From Aurelia coerulea (taxonomy: Eukaryota > Cnidaria > Scyphozoa > Semaeostomeae > Ulmaridae), in the NCBI GenBank assembly GCA_039566865.1, contig CM076959.1:8353501-8417500 (forward strand): a stretch of 64,000 bases of DNA, in the 5' to 3' direction. The notes beneath the pieces were generated by a model. That model was not told where the DNA came from. It saw only the letters and a program-made list of their open reading frames with translations, and made no database searches. Shown here piece by piece: positions 44,877 through 57,451 of this stretch (positions within the stretch are counted from its first letter, which is position 1; every line of letters starts with the position of its first letter). Position numbers and translations under genes: made by a program.

Positions 44877-44960
44877 ATATTATTAAAACGTGAAGCGAAT
44901 TTTGTGTGGCGTAAAACTCGAGCACCGTTGCGCTGATCCTCGCGAAACTTTCCAAATATC
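44877..44960 (+). mobile_element. Possible Helitron 5' end
   Basis: TCTATATTATTAAAACGTG after an A resembles the TC-starting 5' termini of Helitrons (insertion between A and T). The family link is from memory of general Helitron structure, and no 3' end is near. See 54878-54926 for a possible 3' end. Confidence 0.3.
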
Positions 44961-47900
44961 TTCGTCTTCCCTCTACGGGGTGCAATAGAGATTTTGTTTT
45001 CTCAAATTCGCCCCCAAATCAGGGTGAGGGGCGAATTCGGTGACATCAAAGGATTGGCGGAATCCCTTTCAGTTTTCTGTGTACAAGGGAATGATCTTTA
45101 GACATATCATAATTGGCGGACCAATGAAACATTGGAGCTGTGTCGTACTCCCACTTTTCGTTTTGAAAGGGCAAGGGCAGAGTTTCATAGCATAGATTGG
45201 CTACTTTTTCCAGCTAAAATATCGTTGGCTCGAGAGGAGAGAACAGGGGAATTTTAATGGGGGCTTCCAATGAGAAAGGAAGATCATGCTAAGGTGCAAG
45301 GGACTGACATTCGAAGGTTCCTATTGTTCCACTGCTCCGGATTATACACTTTCAATAACGAAGCAGCAGTCATATCCTGTTGTTTGTGTGATTACAGTCG
45401 TGAGTCTGTCGTTCATTCACCATAACAATTGAGCATTCTTCAATTTTGAAGCAATTAGAACAAGCTGATTGAATTTGAGCGTAGTCATTATTGTTGCTGC
45501 TTAGCGCATGCGCGTAGCAGAATTTAGACGGGTTGATTGGAATTCCTGTGTCGATGAGTGTGTTGTATGTTTGTATGGATGCAAAAAACCAAACAAGCAT
45601 CGTGCTCGCCGACTGAAATGCTGCCCACGCAACCAAACAAGCATCGTGCTCGCCGACTGAAATGCTTCCCACCCACACCGCTTTGATTTTGGATGCAAGG
45701 AGTTGACTCACGTTCATTGCGAGAAGAAGAAGGGAATTTTCACGGACTCTAGTACGTATCAAATCATTTTTACATCTCATTTCACAGTGAATAAGAGAGG
45801 ATTTCTCTTTATGCTCTCTGTTGTGTTGAAAATTTGTTCTTCTGCAGCGGACAGGTTCCAGGAAGATGTCATCAACGAAGGCCTAGACTAGGCCTACCTA
45901 AGCATTTCTTACACGTTCACAAATAAACAGCAATGACCTGCCCTTTGTGGCAACAAATTAAACGTATAAACCAATTGTGGTATTGCCACTTGTAGCAATA
46001 AAAGCCAATATATCAGAAATTCCCACTGAGGCACCTGACAACAGTGACTTTCCCATTGTGGAAAGAAAAAGTGAATCACCCATTTGTGGTTATAAACAGT
46101 GAATTGCCCATTATTGTAATGATTCACCATTCATTCCCTTGCATACAGCACTTAAAGATTTTCACAGATAACAACCATGCAATTTTCATGTTAGATGGGT
46201 ACATGGTATCTATTATTCACAATACAAACTCAGGGTTTTATGTAATCTTTTAGTAGAGTATTGTTGCACTTTAGAACAGAAGTTTTCTTTTTGCTTAAAA
46301 CTGCAAACATCTAGTGCATAAATGTTCCATGAATCTTTTTAGAACAGAAGAGATAATTTCCCATTGCATAGAAAGTCACAAGAGAGGATTGCAAAATAAA
46401 GATAATTGAAAGGATCTTTCAACCATGATTCTTTGCACCTGAAAGAATTTTGATTGGCTTCTTGATTAATTTTTCCCCTCCTTTAGCACAGATTTTTCTT
46501 GTCAGTATATTTCTGTTATCTACTCAGTTGGAATATATGTACTTAAATCGGCCTTGCCAGCCACCATACCTTGCATGTGCCATCTTTTTATTGGTGGTCA
46601 TTTTTGTGGACTGTAAAAATGGCAACAATGAAAAGACTACACAATGTTGTGTTTACAAACCATGCTCCTTGCAAAGGCCCCTTTAATGTTGCCATATGAC
46701 CATGCACATATACATCTCATAAACAAAAGCTTAATATCTCATGTATTTTGTTGCAGAAGTGAAAGGTAACGTTATTAATTTGTGACAGCCCATGTAAAGA
46801 TTAACACAGCATTGGATCACATTCTGCATATCAGCTGTTCATATTCCTGTAACAGTTTGCACAGCATTGGATCAGTATTTGCTTCTTTAACCATTGACAT
46901 TCAAAGACCAATGCAGCATAAGAAAGTTATCTTACAAATTAGTTTCTGGATGCACATTCTTACAAAAACCAAAAAGCATTGGATCAGCATTGCTTCTGTG
47001 ACCATTCTTCAAACCTTGCGACCTTTTAACTTTGATACAAACTGTCACCAGATGAACTTTTGAAGAATTGTTGTGGTCAACTGTTGTGCATCATATACCC
47101 TCAAGACTTGCTTTCATTTGAGGCAAAGTACAAAGCCTGTTATTTGACACAGAATTGAAAAGGGGAACACTTTGTGTGTTGAAATAGCAGTGTTGATCTA
47201 TGGCCAAATGAGAAAGAAAACCATACACTATTTGAGGTACCACCTAGGAGAAAGAAAACCTTGCAGTCCAAGAAAGTACAAAATGAACTGACATTGATTA
47301 ACTGAGTCTTGAAATTGCAATTGAAGACTTGAAGTGAGATTATCGCATTGAGTTTTAATGAATATTATAGTCGTTTGATGCAGTCTTGACAGTTACAAAC
47401 AGTTCTCATGGTTTTTTTAATTGTTTTACCTTAAAAAGCTTAAATTTAACTTGGTTTCAACCACATGCTCCAAAATATCCACTCTGACATTTATTCTTTT
47501 GACAATCTGCGGAATGTTATTATCAATAATGCTATGAGCAGCACTTACTTAACTGCGTTAACAGCTAGTTTTAAATATGAATTCCTTTCGAATGACGCAT
47601 TGCAGAGCTGTTGTTCTGTCCCAAGACAACATCAGGCCTTTCACAGTTGACATCTCATAAAATTTATAACATCATCCCGTCTATATGGACGCTACGCTTC
47701 GCTTCGCGCAGTTACAAAACATAGAACGAATTCAAGGAATCACGCCATAAGTCTAGGCGAAGGCCCTTGAAGGCCTACAAAGAAATCCAACAGAAAATAT
47801 CATGGATTTCTTCTTTACCAAAGAAGGCTTCAGGGGGCAGCGGAGTGGGGGGGGGGCAGCTCAAATGGGATCGCAAATTTCTTCGCAGGGGCAAAGAGCT

Positions 47901-50070
47901 AAAAGAAACGATCTTCTAACATTTCATTTGTTTTCAAATTGGTTCCTTTCTCCAGAGATACCGCAGGCGGAGGCAGTAGAGGGAACATAAGGGCAATGAG
48001 GGTCATGTCTTTCTCAGAGTTTCTCATTTAATTTTGCCCATCCTAGAGGAGGGGAACAGATATGCTCGCTACCAAGGAGAGCTTCGAGGGCGTCTCCAAT
48101 GAAAGGGAATTTTATTCTAAACAGTTTGTAAATCGAACAAGGAATGGGCTTTTATGGTTGAGGAGGGATGCGATAACGACTGACTGTTTCTTTCATTCGT
48201 TGATTAATCAAAAACTTGAGGGGAATCGCCCTTTTGGAATGCTTTCATAAGGGAAATAGTTTTTACAATATGAAGCAAAATTTTTGAATACTATGAGTAT
48301 GATCCTCTACTCTTCCTCTCTCTCTTTCCTTTAATCTTAGGACAAATTTTGATTTCGTCTCCCTATTATATCACTGTTAATGCAGAAAGGTCTGAGCGGC
48401 CTACATTTAAAATCCTACTTTTTTGGAATGAGGAAGGTTGGTAAAGGAGCCATTGCGATGAATTGGAATGCTTTCAAGATGCCTGACGAAAACGAGGTTC
48501 GACCATGCGACATATCTTGAGCTCATGCAGCACACAGTTGCACCATTATGGTGGCTTAGGCCCAAGAGAATGCTCTGATACTCAGGGCACCCGGTGGCAA
48601 GATCACTTACGTGACGTCAAGAATTCCTGTTGATTCGTCATCTCAAAGGTTGAAAAATCGATGAGCCATCACATTTTAATCAGTGGTGCAACACTTGGGG
48701 ACCTGCTTAAAATGATTGATAGGTAGGAAAGCAATTTATTGTTCCTTGCAATAGCACTCATACTTCTCCCCGGTAGCTCTGGTTGGCGTTGCTTTCTTCT
48801 CTGAGTTCTGAGTTTCATATTTGCTTTCACAGGCCGCAGAGGAGGGAATCGGATATTTCCACTATGAAATTTATTGATGCAGAACAATTTCTTCAAGAAT
48901 TCAGGAGATGCAGTATTGAAACTTTTTTAGTTTAATTAATGAAAAGTTGTACATAAGAAACTTCCGTGATTGTTATAATTCAAAAACTTCGTTTCGAAAG
49001 TCGGAGGCGGTAAATTTAAGAACAAGAGTAGGTATGGGATCAATTTTAAGAACAAGTCCAGTCAAATTGAAAGTGAGAATCTTAGCTACAACAAAACCCA
49101 ATTAAGCTTTACCATAGCTAACAGGGCAACTATTACAACACTGAGACACTTATCGGAATCACCGTGCAACATGCTATTAATGAAAGAGCCAAGATTGCAA
49201 TGCTGTTTTACATTTGGGACTTTAAAGCGCACGTTTTCTGGTAACCAGTGCATCAAGAAAGATGGAGTGCCAGTAAAGAAGAGAGAAAGACCTCTTCTAC
49301 GGCTTCAGAATCGGGTCAAGAGTTTTCAAAGTGACGTAGGCCCTGCTTAGGTGGCCCATCCCTCCAGAAGAGAAGAGGATCCACATTTTCCAAGAGCATA
49401 GCCCAGACCTAAATCCGTCAGATAAACACATGAAAGATCATTTCCCTTCATAAACATTGCAGAAACAAAGGTCTAGAGAGCAGGTTCCATTCAGGTAGAA
49501 ATCAAGATAGATTTGAAACTTAGAAATGAATCAAATGTTAAATGATGGATGTAAAAAGTTTGCCTAAATGTTCTCCCACCCAGATTACTCATCTGTTTTG
49601 CGTGGTGTGGTTATATTGAAGAAAAAATTGATTTGCCGGTTGCTGGTTATATGCCACAAAGAGTTTGCCGTGGTACAGGGCCGAAACCAGTGGGGGGGGG
49701 GCTGGGGGCGGCGCGCCCCCAGGAGGCTCTTTGTCGGAAATTTCACTCTACCTGTCGGATTTTTTTTGTGGTTACAGGCCCACATTTAGACGATTGTATT
49801 GGAAGAATGATGCATAGACCATGAATTTATTGATTTTCGAGCATAAATTCTGACAGGAATTTTGAATCTACAGCATATCCCTGCTTTATATTCACTAATT
49901 TTGAAGGCTCCAGCATTGAAACTGGAAAATAATTCCAAAATTTAGCCATTAAAGGAGCGCATCAGTCTTTTCGTGCATGTTTCCGAAAATTGGGGTTGTT
50001 GTTGTTGTTGTTGATTTTGGCGTCGGAAAATTTTAGTTCCTCGCCCCCCGCCCCCTATGAATTCATGGCT
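44961..50070. other. Five kilobases without recognised genes
   Basis: A 44-bp tandem duplication (AACCAAACAAGCATCGTGCTCG... at 45587 and 45631) creates internally repeated reading frames at 45370-45780, which I do not call genes. Repeated CCCATTGTGG-like phrases occur at 45930-46110, and CAGCATTGGATCA phrases at 46806, 46861 and 46976. G-runs at 47820-47850 and 49690-49725 (with TTGTCGGAAATTTC) resemble fragments of the hAT-type elements. A (GTT)5 run lies at 49995-50011. Confidence 0.4.
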
Positions 50071-50079
50071 GGTGTCGGG

Positions 50080-51757
50080 AGCATATGAGTCAAATCTTTC
50101 AATAGGGCACAGGGAAACCCGCAAATCTTCCAATTTCACGCTTATAAGCCAATGATATCGTCGTATTCCGATCACATGACTGAAAATAAGGCTTCCGAGA
50201 TAAATTTTCGAGTACCTTCACGAAAATAAAAATGGATATTCGAGTAATAAAGATACAGAGCTGGTTTTACCACGAATCGATTCGAGAGGCCCCACTCCAC
50301 ATTTGTTTTTCTGCATTTGGTTAAAATCTTATCAGGGATCGGCGTTACATCGAATTTTATTCCTTCGAAAATTGGCCTATGTTCAAGAATTCTTCAGGAA
50401 CGCTACAAATAAGATATAGCTTTCAAAATTTCACATGTTACGTGAATTATGTCCAGGAATAACATGAAGGTATTTGTTTGTGTGATTTTCGAAAATCCTA
50501 GAGGAATTAAAGCTATTTGTTGCGAAGAAAGCTAATGGGCCTACCTTCACCCGCCGCAGAATCCCAGTAATCGGCATTAAATCACTCTTTTTCGCAATAA
50601 TAACCAGCAAATACATTAACGAATAACTTCACCACAAATTCAATTTCTTTCCACCATTTTATCATCGATAATTTCGATAAAATGTGACAAGACTTTACAG
50701 CCTCTGCAGCAAACCGTCCAACTACCGTCGATTCATAGTTTTCTTGTTGCAAACACAAGGAAAGCTTGCATAAAACAAAAGGTTGTGCAAGGCTCAGATC
50801 TCCCATATGACACAGCAAAATGTTTTCATTGATAATAGATTGTACACCTTTGAGAATAGATTGCAGGGGAAATTTCTTAACACAAATTATGTACTTTTCC
50901 GATTTGACAAAGAAATTTGCAATCTTTGAGAAATGTTTTATTTTCTCTTTATTTTGCAACGATAGAAAGACTTTAGGAGTGTGCAATCTATTCTCAAAGG
51001 TATCATTTTGCTGTGTCATATGGGAGACCTAAGTCTTGCAAAACCTTTTGTTTTATGCAAGTCTTGCAAGACTTCCAACGTGTTTGCAACAAGAAAACTT
51101 TGAATCGATGGTAGTTTGGACGGTTTGCTGCAGAAGCTGTAAAGTCTTGTCACATTTTATCGAAATTATTGATTATTAAATGGCGGAAAGAAATTGGATT
51201 TGTGGTGAAGTTATTCGTTAATGTATCCGCTGGTTATTATTGCGAAAAAGATTAATTTAATGCCGATTACTGGGATTCTACGTCCGGTGAAGGTAGGCCC
51301 ATTAGCTTTCTTCGCAACAAATAGCTTTAATTCCTCTAGGATTTTCGAAAATCACACAAACAAATACCTTCATGTTATTCCTGGACATAATTCACGTAAC
51401 ATGTGAAATTTTGAAAGCTATATCTTATTTGTAGCGTTCCTGAAGAATTCTTGAACATAGGCCAATTTTCGAAGGAATAAAATTCGATGTAACGCCGATC
51501 CCTGATAAGATTTTAACCAAATGCAGAAAAACAAATGTGGAGTGGGGCCTCTCGAATCGATTCGTGGTAAAACCAGCTCTGTATCTCTATTACTCGAATA
51601 TCCATTTTTATTTTCGTGAAGGTACTCGAAAATTTATCTCGAAAGCCTTATTTTCAGTCATGTGATCGGAATACGGCGATATCATTGGCTTATAAGCGTG
51701 AAATTGGAAGATTTGCGGGTTTCCCTGTGCCCTATTGAAAGATTTGACTCATATGCT
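50080..51757. mobile_element. Giant foldback element, 1.68 kb, 9-bp TSD
   Basis: Starts AGCATATGAGTCAAATC and ends with its inverted copy; both sides carry the perfect 9-mer GGTGTCGGG (50071-50079 and 51758-51766). The two arms (about 50080-50866 and 50982-51757) are inverted copies of each other over roughly 780 bp, leaving a loop near 115 bp. A 25-bp insertion in the left arm (about 50823-50846) and a few indels break the symmetry. No transposase. A 9-bp TSD points to a Mutator-like foldback (MULE). Confidence 0.88.
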
Positions 51758-51766
51758 GGTGTCGGG

Positions 51767-53009
51767 CGTGCCGTGGTAACACTGACATGAAAAGGAAATT
51801 GGAAGTCAACAAGACTGTTTCATATTGGTGTTTGTTGCAGTATTCGGTCAAAGGTTTCCAGGGGCAAGGAATGTCTGTTCCGTTATGAAACTGCGTTTCT
51901 ACAAACAAAAATTAATCTAATTGAAGCAGAGAGTAATTCTTCAAAGCTGCAGTATTTTTTAAGCTTATTTTCTCAAGGCTCAGCATTGAAAGTCTTTTGG
52001 AAGTGACAAAGTGTTCTCCGCGAATGCATATAAAATCAAATTGCAAGATTATTTGGGATGGATTTCAAAATCTACTTTTACTGGAAAATTTATGTTTCAG
52101 TTGGTGTTTATGATGTTATTGCAATCTTTGATATGAGTGTTGACGCAGTGAAAAAATCCCTTAGAAATTGCGAAGTAGCACAAAAACATTTCACATAAAA
52201 ACGTTGGTTTACTTTGACAGCACCAGAATATAGTTGCAGAAAATAACAAGAAATGAGCCTCAAAACTTTCAACAAACAAATTTAGGAGTAAAGGACAGTC
52301 CAACAATGACAAGAAAGAGATTTTAGAGGCTGAAAGTTATTGACCTAGCAAATTTCAACTATTTGATTACTATCATTTTCATGAACTTTGAAGTCAATTT
52401 CCTGGAAATGCGATTTTCGTGAAATCTGTGTAATGGATATATTTTTAATTTCAAAACCATAAGAGATATTTAAATGAAATTTGGTCAAAATGTTCGCGGA
52501 AGATGGGGCTTCAAAAGGAATTTCTGCTTTTACAATCGGCTAAGCACAAGGGGATTAAGACCCTGATGTCTACATTTTTTTCCATCAAAATTTAACCATA
52601 TAAATGGGGATGGCAGGACGATTCGCGGCTCTCATGGAATGCTAGGACAATACCTTGCAAATCAACATTGTTTCGGGGGTGAGGGGTTGTTTATACCTAA
52701 TCGCTATGGTTGGAGCTGCGGATTGTCAAGAAATGGCCTAAGTGCTCCAAGGACTTTTGGCAGGCATTGTACATTCTTGCATGAAGTCCAGCTAATTTCA
52801 ATGCGATAACTTTAATCAGTAGAGAATGAAAAATACTTTTCCGTGTACCATTTTTTGCAAAATTTCAGATATTTTTGGTTGCTATGGCAATATGAAAGGT
52901 GCCATTTTGAATTTCTCAGTCCAAAAATCTTACAATCATGCCTATGTACCATCTCAGCTTGGTTATATACCCATATTCATAGTAATTCTATGACCGGGAT
53001 GATGCTACC
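51767..53009. other. No gene recognised
   Basis: AT-rich sequence without long frames or transposon ends that I can place. Confidence 0.4.
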
Positions 53010-53384
53010 TTAAGCCCCCAGGAGGCCTATTTAATTTCGGACCCTCCACATAGGGCATATTAGAGGGGGGACTTATTATAGAGGGGGCTTATTCACAAAA
53101 TCAAATGACAGGATGCAGATGACAGCTTTTTAGATCATTTACACCGTATTTTGCGGATTCAGCATACAATTTTACGAGTCAAATACATAAATTCGGCACA
53201 GTTTTATCTCAAACCACATCAGAACTACCATGCAAGCTTTTCTAGGTCAATAAATGGGAACTCTTTGGTAGCCACAAGAATTTGATATAACAGGGGGGGG
53301 ATTAATACAGAGGTGGCTTATTTGAATTTTGGCTCAGAGGGGAGGGCTTATTAGAGAGGAGGGCTTAATAGAGAGGGGGCTTAA
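53010..53384. mobile_element. TTAA-flanked repeat with GAGGGGGCTTA motifs
   Basis: TTAAGCCCCC on the left and GGGGGCTTAA on the right. Between them GAG(G)GGGCTTA(T/A) phrases recur at both sides (53079-53093, 53340-53380). This could be a small piggyBac-like MITE or a tandem repeat that happens to look inverted. Confidence 0.4.
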
Positions 53385-53796
53385 TACAGCTTTTACGTTA
53401 AGTATACAGTTAAGTGTTCAGGTTAATAGTTTATAAAAAGTGGAAAGAGCAATGCAAAATGAAAAGAGAAAAGGAAAAATAGATGCCGTGTAGAGGGTGT
53501 GTACTAAGTTTGCAAAATAGAAAGCACAGCAGGGATATAATTGTAAGCAAAACAACTGTTGTTCGTTCTCGCATCGGCTCCCTCATGCTTTAAATTTTCA
53601 AATAAATACAACAGAGCCCCTTGGAGAGTGGAATACGCCACAAACTGACTGCATTGATTTGTAACGCTAAATAGCTCTTCTTAACAAAGTATCAACATTT
53701 TGCCTTGGTGCTCAAAGATACTCCCAAATTATACTTATGTCCTTCTTCACCATTGTTCTTTTGAGACCGATGTATTATGGAATAAAAAATTATGTA
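53385..53796. other. No feature seen
   Basis: Spacer before the mariner-like element. Confidence 0.4.
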
Positions 53797-53798
53797 TA

Positions 53799-54808
53799 CC
53801 GGGTGTCCCAAAAAAAGTTCCGACGTTTGATTGAGCACAGAGAAAAGTCTATTTAATCTGGCAATTTCTATTTATTCTAGCTACGTGCTAGATATTTCAA
53901 CTTACAGTTTGGCATATCGTAGGAAGAAATTAGTAATCTGAAAATTGCGTTATGAGCTCTAACATTTCACTTTCATGTTGAAGGCAAAACCAGAGAGATT
54001 ATCACGCCTTCCAGCTTCGTTATGGTGGGGACTCCCTCGACGAGCAACACAAAATTGAGTTGACAATTCGTTCATTACCTTGACTTCCCGAGCGGGCAGA
54101 AATTTTATTCACAAGAGAAAGCGTTGTTTGTACTTGAACGGAATTTAGATTTAAATCATGTTGATTCTTTGAATTAGCCTAAGGTGCGAAGAATAGAGAC
54201 AAATAGGTCTCGGGAAAACTGTTTGCTGCTGTTATTGTTGCCTTGTGCCAACTGGGAATTTCAAAAGGGAATCTTTACTGTTTCACGGTTTCACGGCACG
54301 GAGTAGAATTGACTGTCTTTTTTTAACTAAAGAATAGTTTTAATTGCTTTTTCGACCAACCATATTATGCAATAATGCATTTTTGTGTGTTCGTCCAGTC
54401 CGAATTGAGTGCGTGGCAAGGTATGAACGTAGTATTTTCCCCCTGAGACCTATTAGATTCGATTTACAGACATTTACTTCAAATATACTCAATGAGCGGA
54501 ACTCTTGCACGTCGTCAAGGCAATGAAACAAAGTGTCAACCCAGTTTTTGTGTTGCTCATCCGGAGATTCCCCCTCCACCACGATGATGCAGAAAGGCTC
54601 GCGTACTAATCTCTCTGGTTTTGCCTTCAACATGAAGATGCGATGTTAGGACTAATAACTCCATCTTCAGATTACTGATTTCTTCCCACGATATGCCAAA
54701 CTGTTAGTTGAAATGTCCAGTATGTACCTAAAATGAATAGAAATTGCCAGATAAGGAACTTTTTGTCTGCGTTCAATCAAACGCCGGAACTTTTTTTGGG
54801 ACACCCGG
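53799..54808. mobile_element. Mariner-like foldback element, GTGTCCC type, complete
   Basis: Ends CCGGGTGTCCCAAAAAAAGT and inverted ACTTTTTTTGGGACACCCGG, flanked by TA (53797-53798, 54809-54810). The arms are inverted over about 270 bp (CAACATGAA, AACCAGAGAGAT, GCATATCGTAG in each arm). It is the full-length relative of the truncated copy at 6172-6406. No coding capacity for a transposase is visible. Confidence 0.88.
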
Positions 54809-54810
54809 TA

Positions 54811-55216
54811 TTCATATTTCATCCCTTTGTCACCGGCGCACTAAATTCAATTGTCCATACACCTGAATGACAAATACGACGGCGGGCCAGCGCGGCGCCG
54901 TAGGCGACGCGCGGCAAGCCTAGTATTATGTATTGCCGGATGTGCTCTTACGTAAATCATAGTCATGGTTTAATTTAGCCGTGAGTGAAGCTAGACGCAA
55001 ATGAAAACAGAAAATTCAAGGTTTTGAAATACACGGAAACTGCAGAGAGAAAGCGCATCTAAACCCTTTGGTGAAGACAGTTCGGTCACCATGGGAGTAT
55101 ATTTAATTATGTGTTTTCTAATAATGTGGCACCACTCCGCATGGAGGAAGACGGACAATTATCTGCAATATTTGAAAAGATTCCGGGCTTCAATGACCCT
55201 CATAAAAACACAGATA
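54811..55216. other. Spacer with possible Helitron 3' end
   Basis: At 54878-54926 a GC-rich hairpin-forming sequence ends GCGCGGCAAGCCTAG before T, which resembles a Helitron 3' terminus (stem followed by CTAG). No other feature. Confidence 0.3.
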
Positions 55217-55224
55217 AACACGAA

Positions 55225-56594
55225 TAGAAGCGTCGTGGCTGGGGGGCAGGGGGGGGGGGGGGCACGTGCCCCCCCCCCCTAGCGTCTGAAACTCGTATAT
55301 TTGTCGGAAATTCGGATTTTTGGTCGGAAATTCGGATTTTTGGTCGGAAATTCGGAAATTCGGAAATTTTAAGGAAATTCGGAAATTTTTCCGAAATTTC
55401 TCATCTGTATGAATTGAAGCCTAGTAGCTACTATCACGACCCTATTTACTAATTAATTTTCAACAAGAGGGGCATTTTCCAACAGTTTTGAGGGAGGTCA
55501 TATAAAAAAATGTCCTGGTTGCCAGAGCCTTTGTTTGTCGAGATATGGTCCTCGGGATTCCTTTTAAAATCGAAGAGAAAATAGCTGGATATTGGTTCGG
55601 TAAGAATTTTCCGAGAAATGTGAAATCTTCTATTTTAGCACTGGTAAATATGAAATCAAGGGATGTATTTTAAGCCAAAGTAAAGGACGTTTCTTCAAAA
55701 ACGTTCCTCGTGCTCCGATTTATAGGAGAACTGTCACGAAACTATCAAGGTTTCCTTTTCGCTAATGGCAAGCATGATATTGGGAGATGCTTTCTAAGCC
55801 AAAGTAAAGACTCTTTCTTCAAAAATTTTCCTCGCGCTCCGATTTATAGGAGAACTGTCACGAAGCTATCAAGGTTTCCTTGTCGCTAATGGCAAGCATG
55901 ATATTGGGAGATGCATTCTAAGCCAAAGTAAAAGATCTTTCTTCAAAAATTTTCCTCGCGCTCCGATTTATAGGAGAACTGTCACGAAGCTATCAAGGTT
56001 TCCTTTTCGCTAATGGCAAGCATGATATTGGGAGATGCTTTCTGAGCCAAAGTAAAGACTCTTTCTTCAAAAATTTTCCTCGCGTTCCGATTTATAGGAG
56101 AACTGTCACGAAGCTATCAAGGTTTCCTTTTCGCTAATGGCAAGCATGATATTGGGAGATGCTTTCTAAGCCAAAGTAAAGACTCTTTCTTCAAAAATTT
56201 TCCTCGCGCTCCGATTTATAGGAGAAATGTCACGAAGCTATCAAGGTTTCTTTGTCACTAATGGCAGGCATGATATTGGGAGATACATTCTAAGCCAAAG
56301 TAAAGGGCGTGGCCCCAAAAATTTTCCATTTCAATGCTCCAACCAACTTAATTTACCCTGGCCACGGCACTGATTGTGGTACGCTCTATTCCCATACAGT
56401 TATAAAACTAATCTGTATTATTGCTTCGATTGAATGCCAGATCAGGGTCTTGATGCTATCTCTGTCTAAAAATCATTTTTTGTAACCAAACTGCGCATGC
56501 GCATAATGGCGTCATTAGTTTTTACGTCATCATTCGTCGGAAAATCAGCAAGTTGTGCCCCCCCCCCTGTCAATTGGTGCCCACGACGCCCCTG
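55225..56594. mobile_element. hAT-like element with internal 124-bp tandem repeats
   Basis: The right terminus reads inverted CAGGGGCGTCGTGGGC and the left TAGAAGCGTCGTGGCT. Both are flanked by the 8-mer AACACGAA (55217-55224 and 56595-56602). Inside are long G/C runs near the left end, a GGTCGGAAATTCGGATTTTT triplicate (55300-55385), and a 124-bp tandem array. A transposase is absent. The element is about 1.37 kb. Confidence 0.85.
55660..56310. repeat. 124-bp tandem array inside the hAT-like element
   Basis: GCCAAAGTAAAG recurs at 55674, 55798, 55922, 56046, 56170 and 56294, a constant 124-bp period. Each unit carries TTCCTCGCGCTCCGATTTAT and GGCAAGCATGATATTGGGAG with few differences, so copies are recently homogenised. 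Confidence 0.95.
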
Positions 56595-56603
56595 AACACG
56601 AAT

Positions 56604-56721
56604 CTGGTGATTGATAAAGAACAGGCGACTAAATATTGACGCAATAATGGGGTAGGCGTTTTTTACCTGAAAAATAAGGGGGGGTTACTGGCAATAGAGA
56701 GGGGGGGGCTTGCTTACAAAT
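56604..56721. other. Spacer
   Basis: G-runs near 56680-56710; no gene. Confidence 0.4.
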
Positions 56722-57451
56722 GCCATTTAATGATTTTTGGTGCGAAGGGAGATAATGAAATAACCATCAAAATAGGCGAGGCCAGTGTGAAAGAGAGTAG
56801 AGAGGAAACTCTTCTCGGTATAAACTTTGATCGATCACTATCTTTCAAAGGACATGTGAAGACCCTATGTAGAAAGGCCGGCCAGAAACTCCATGCTCTT
56901 GCCCGTATATCCTGCTACATGGACACTGACAAATTGCAGCAGCTAATGAGAGCATTTGTGTTATCGCACTTTAGCTACTGTCCACTTGTTTGGATGTTTT
57001 ATGACAGAATTTTAAACCATAGAATAAATCATGTTCACGAAAGGGCACTGCGCATTGCGTACAAGGATCACGGAAGTGATTTTGGTTCTCTCCTGGAACA
57101 GAGCAATTCGGTGCCCATCCATGTAAGAACCTACAGTTGCTTATGACGGAAATTTTTAGAAGAAAGTCTGATCTAAATCCACCTTTCATGAAGGATATTT
57201 TTATGGAGAGAGGTATTAGCTGCAACCTAAGGCATGGCAATGACGCTCAAATTCCAAAGGTGCGAACCACGTCCTTTGGAGTTGAGACCATAGCCTACCT
57301 TGGAAATAAACTTTGGCAGTTTTTACCGCACGAAATAAAACGATCAAGCACCCTTCCTATTTTCAAAAAACGAATTAGATGTTGGAATGGCGAAAAATGC
57401 AACTGTAGGCTCTGCAAAACATACATTCCAAGAGTTGGGTTTCTAACATGA
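56722..57451 (+). pseudogene. LINE 3' fragment: RT thumb and C-terminal domain
   Basis: Frame 1 (56730-57146) has LLGINFDRSLSFKGHVKTLC, LMRAFVLSHFSYCPLVWMF, INHVHERALRIAY and SVPIHVRTYS. After a frameshift near 57140 the translation continues as TEIFRRKSDLNPPFMKDIF, GVETIAYLGNKLWQFLPHEI and ends with CNCRLCKTYIPRVGF. This is the C-terminal part of a LINE reverse-transcriptase protein and differs from the other LINEs in the window. RT palm and endonuclease are missing, so it is a 5'-truncated dead copy. Confidence 0.85.

Noticed and set aside
45370..45780. 136-codon frame on the minus strand
   Set aside because: Its length comes from a 44-bp tandem duplication; another frame over the same duplication is also open, and no domain is seen.
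48585..48600. GGGCACCCGGTGG, resembling a mariner-like end
   Set aside because: No TA next to the CCGG and no A/T-rich subterminal part as in the other members; probably chance.
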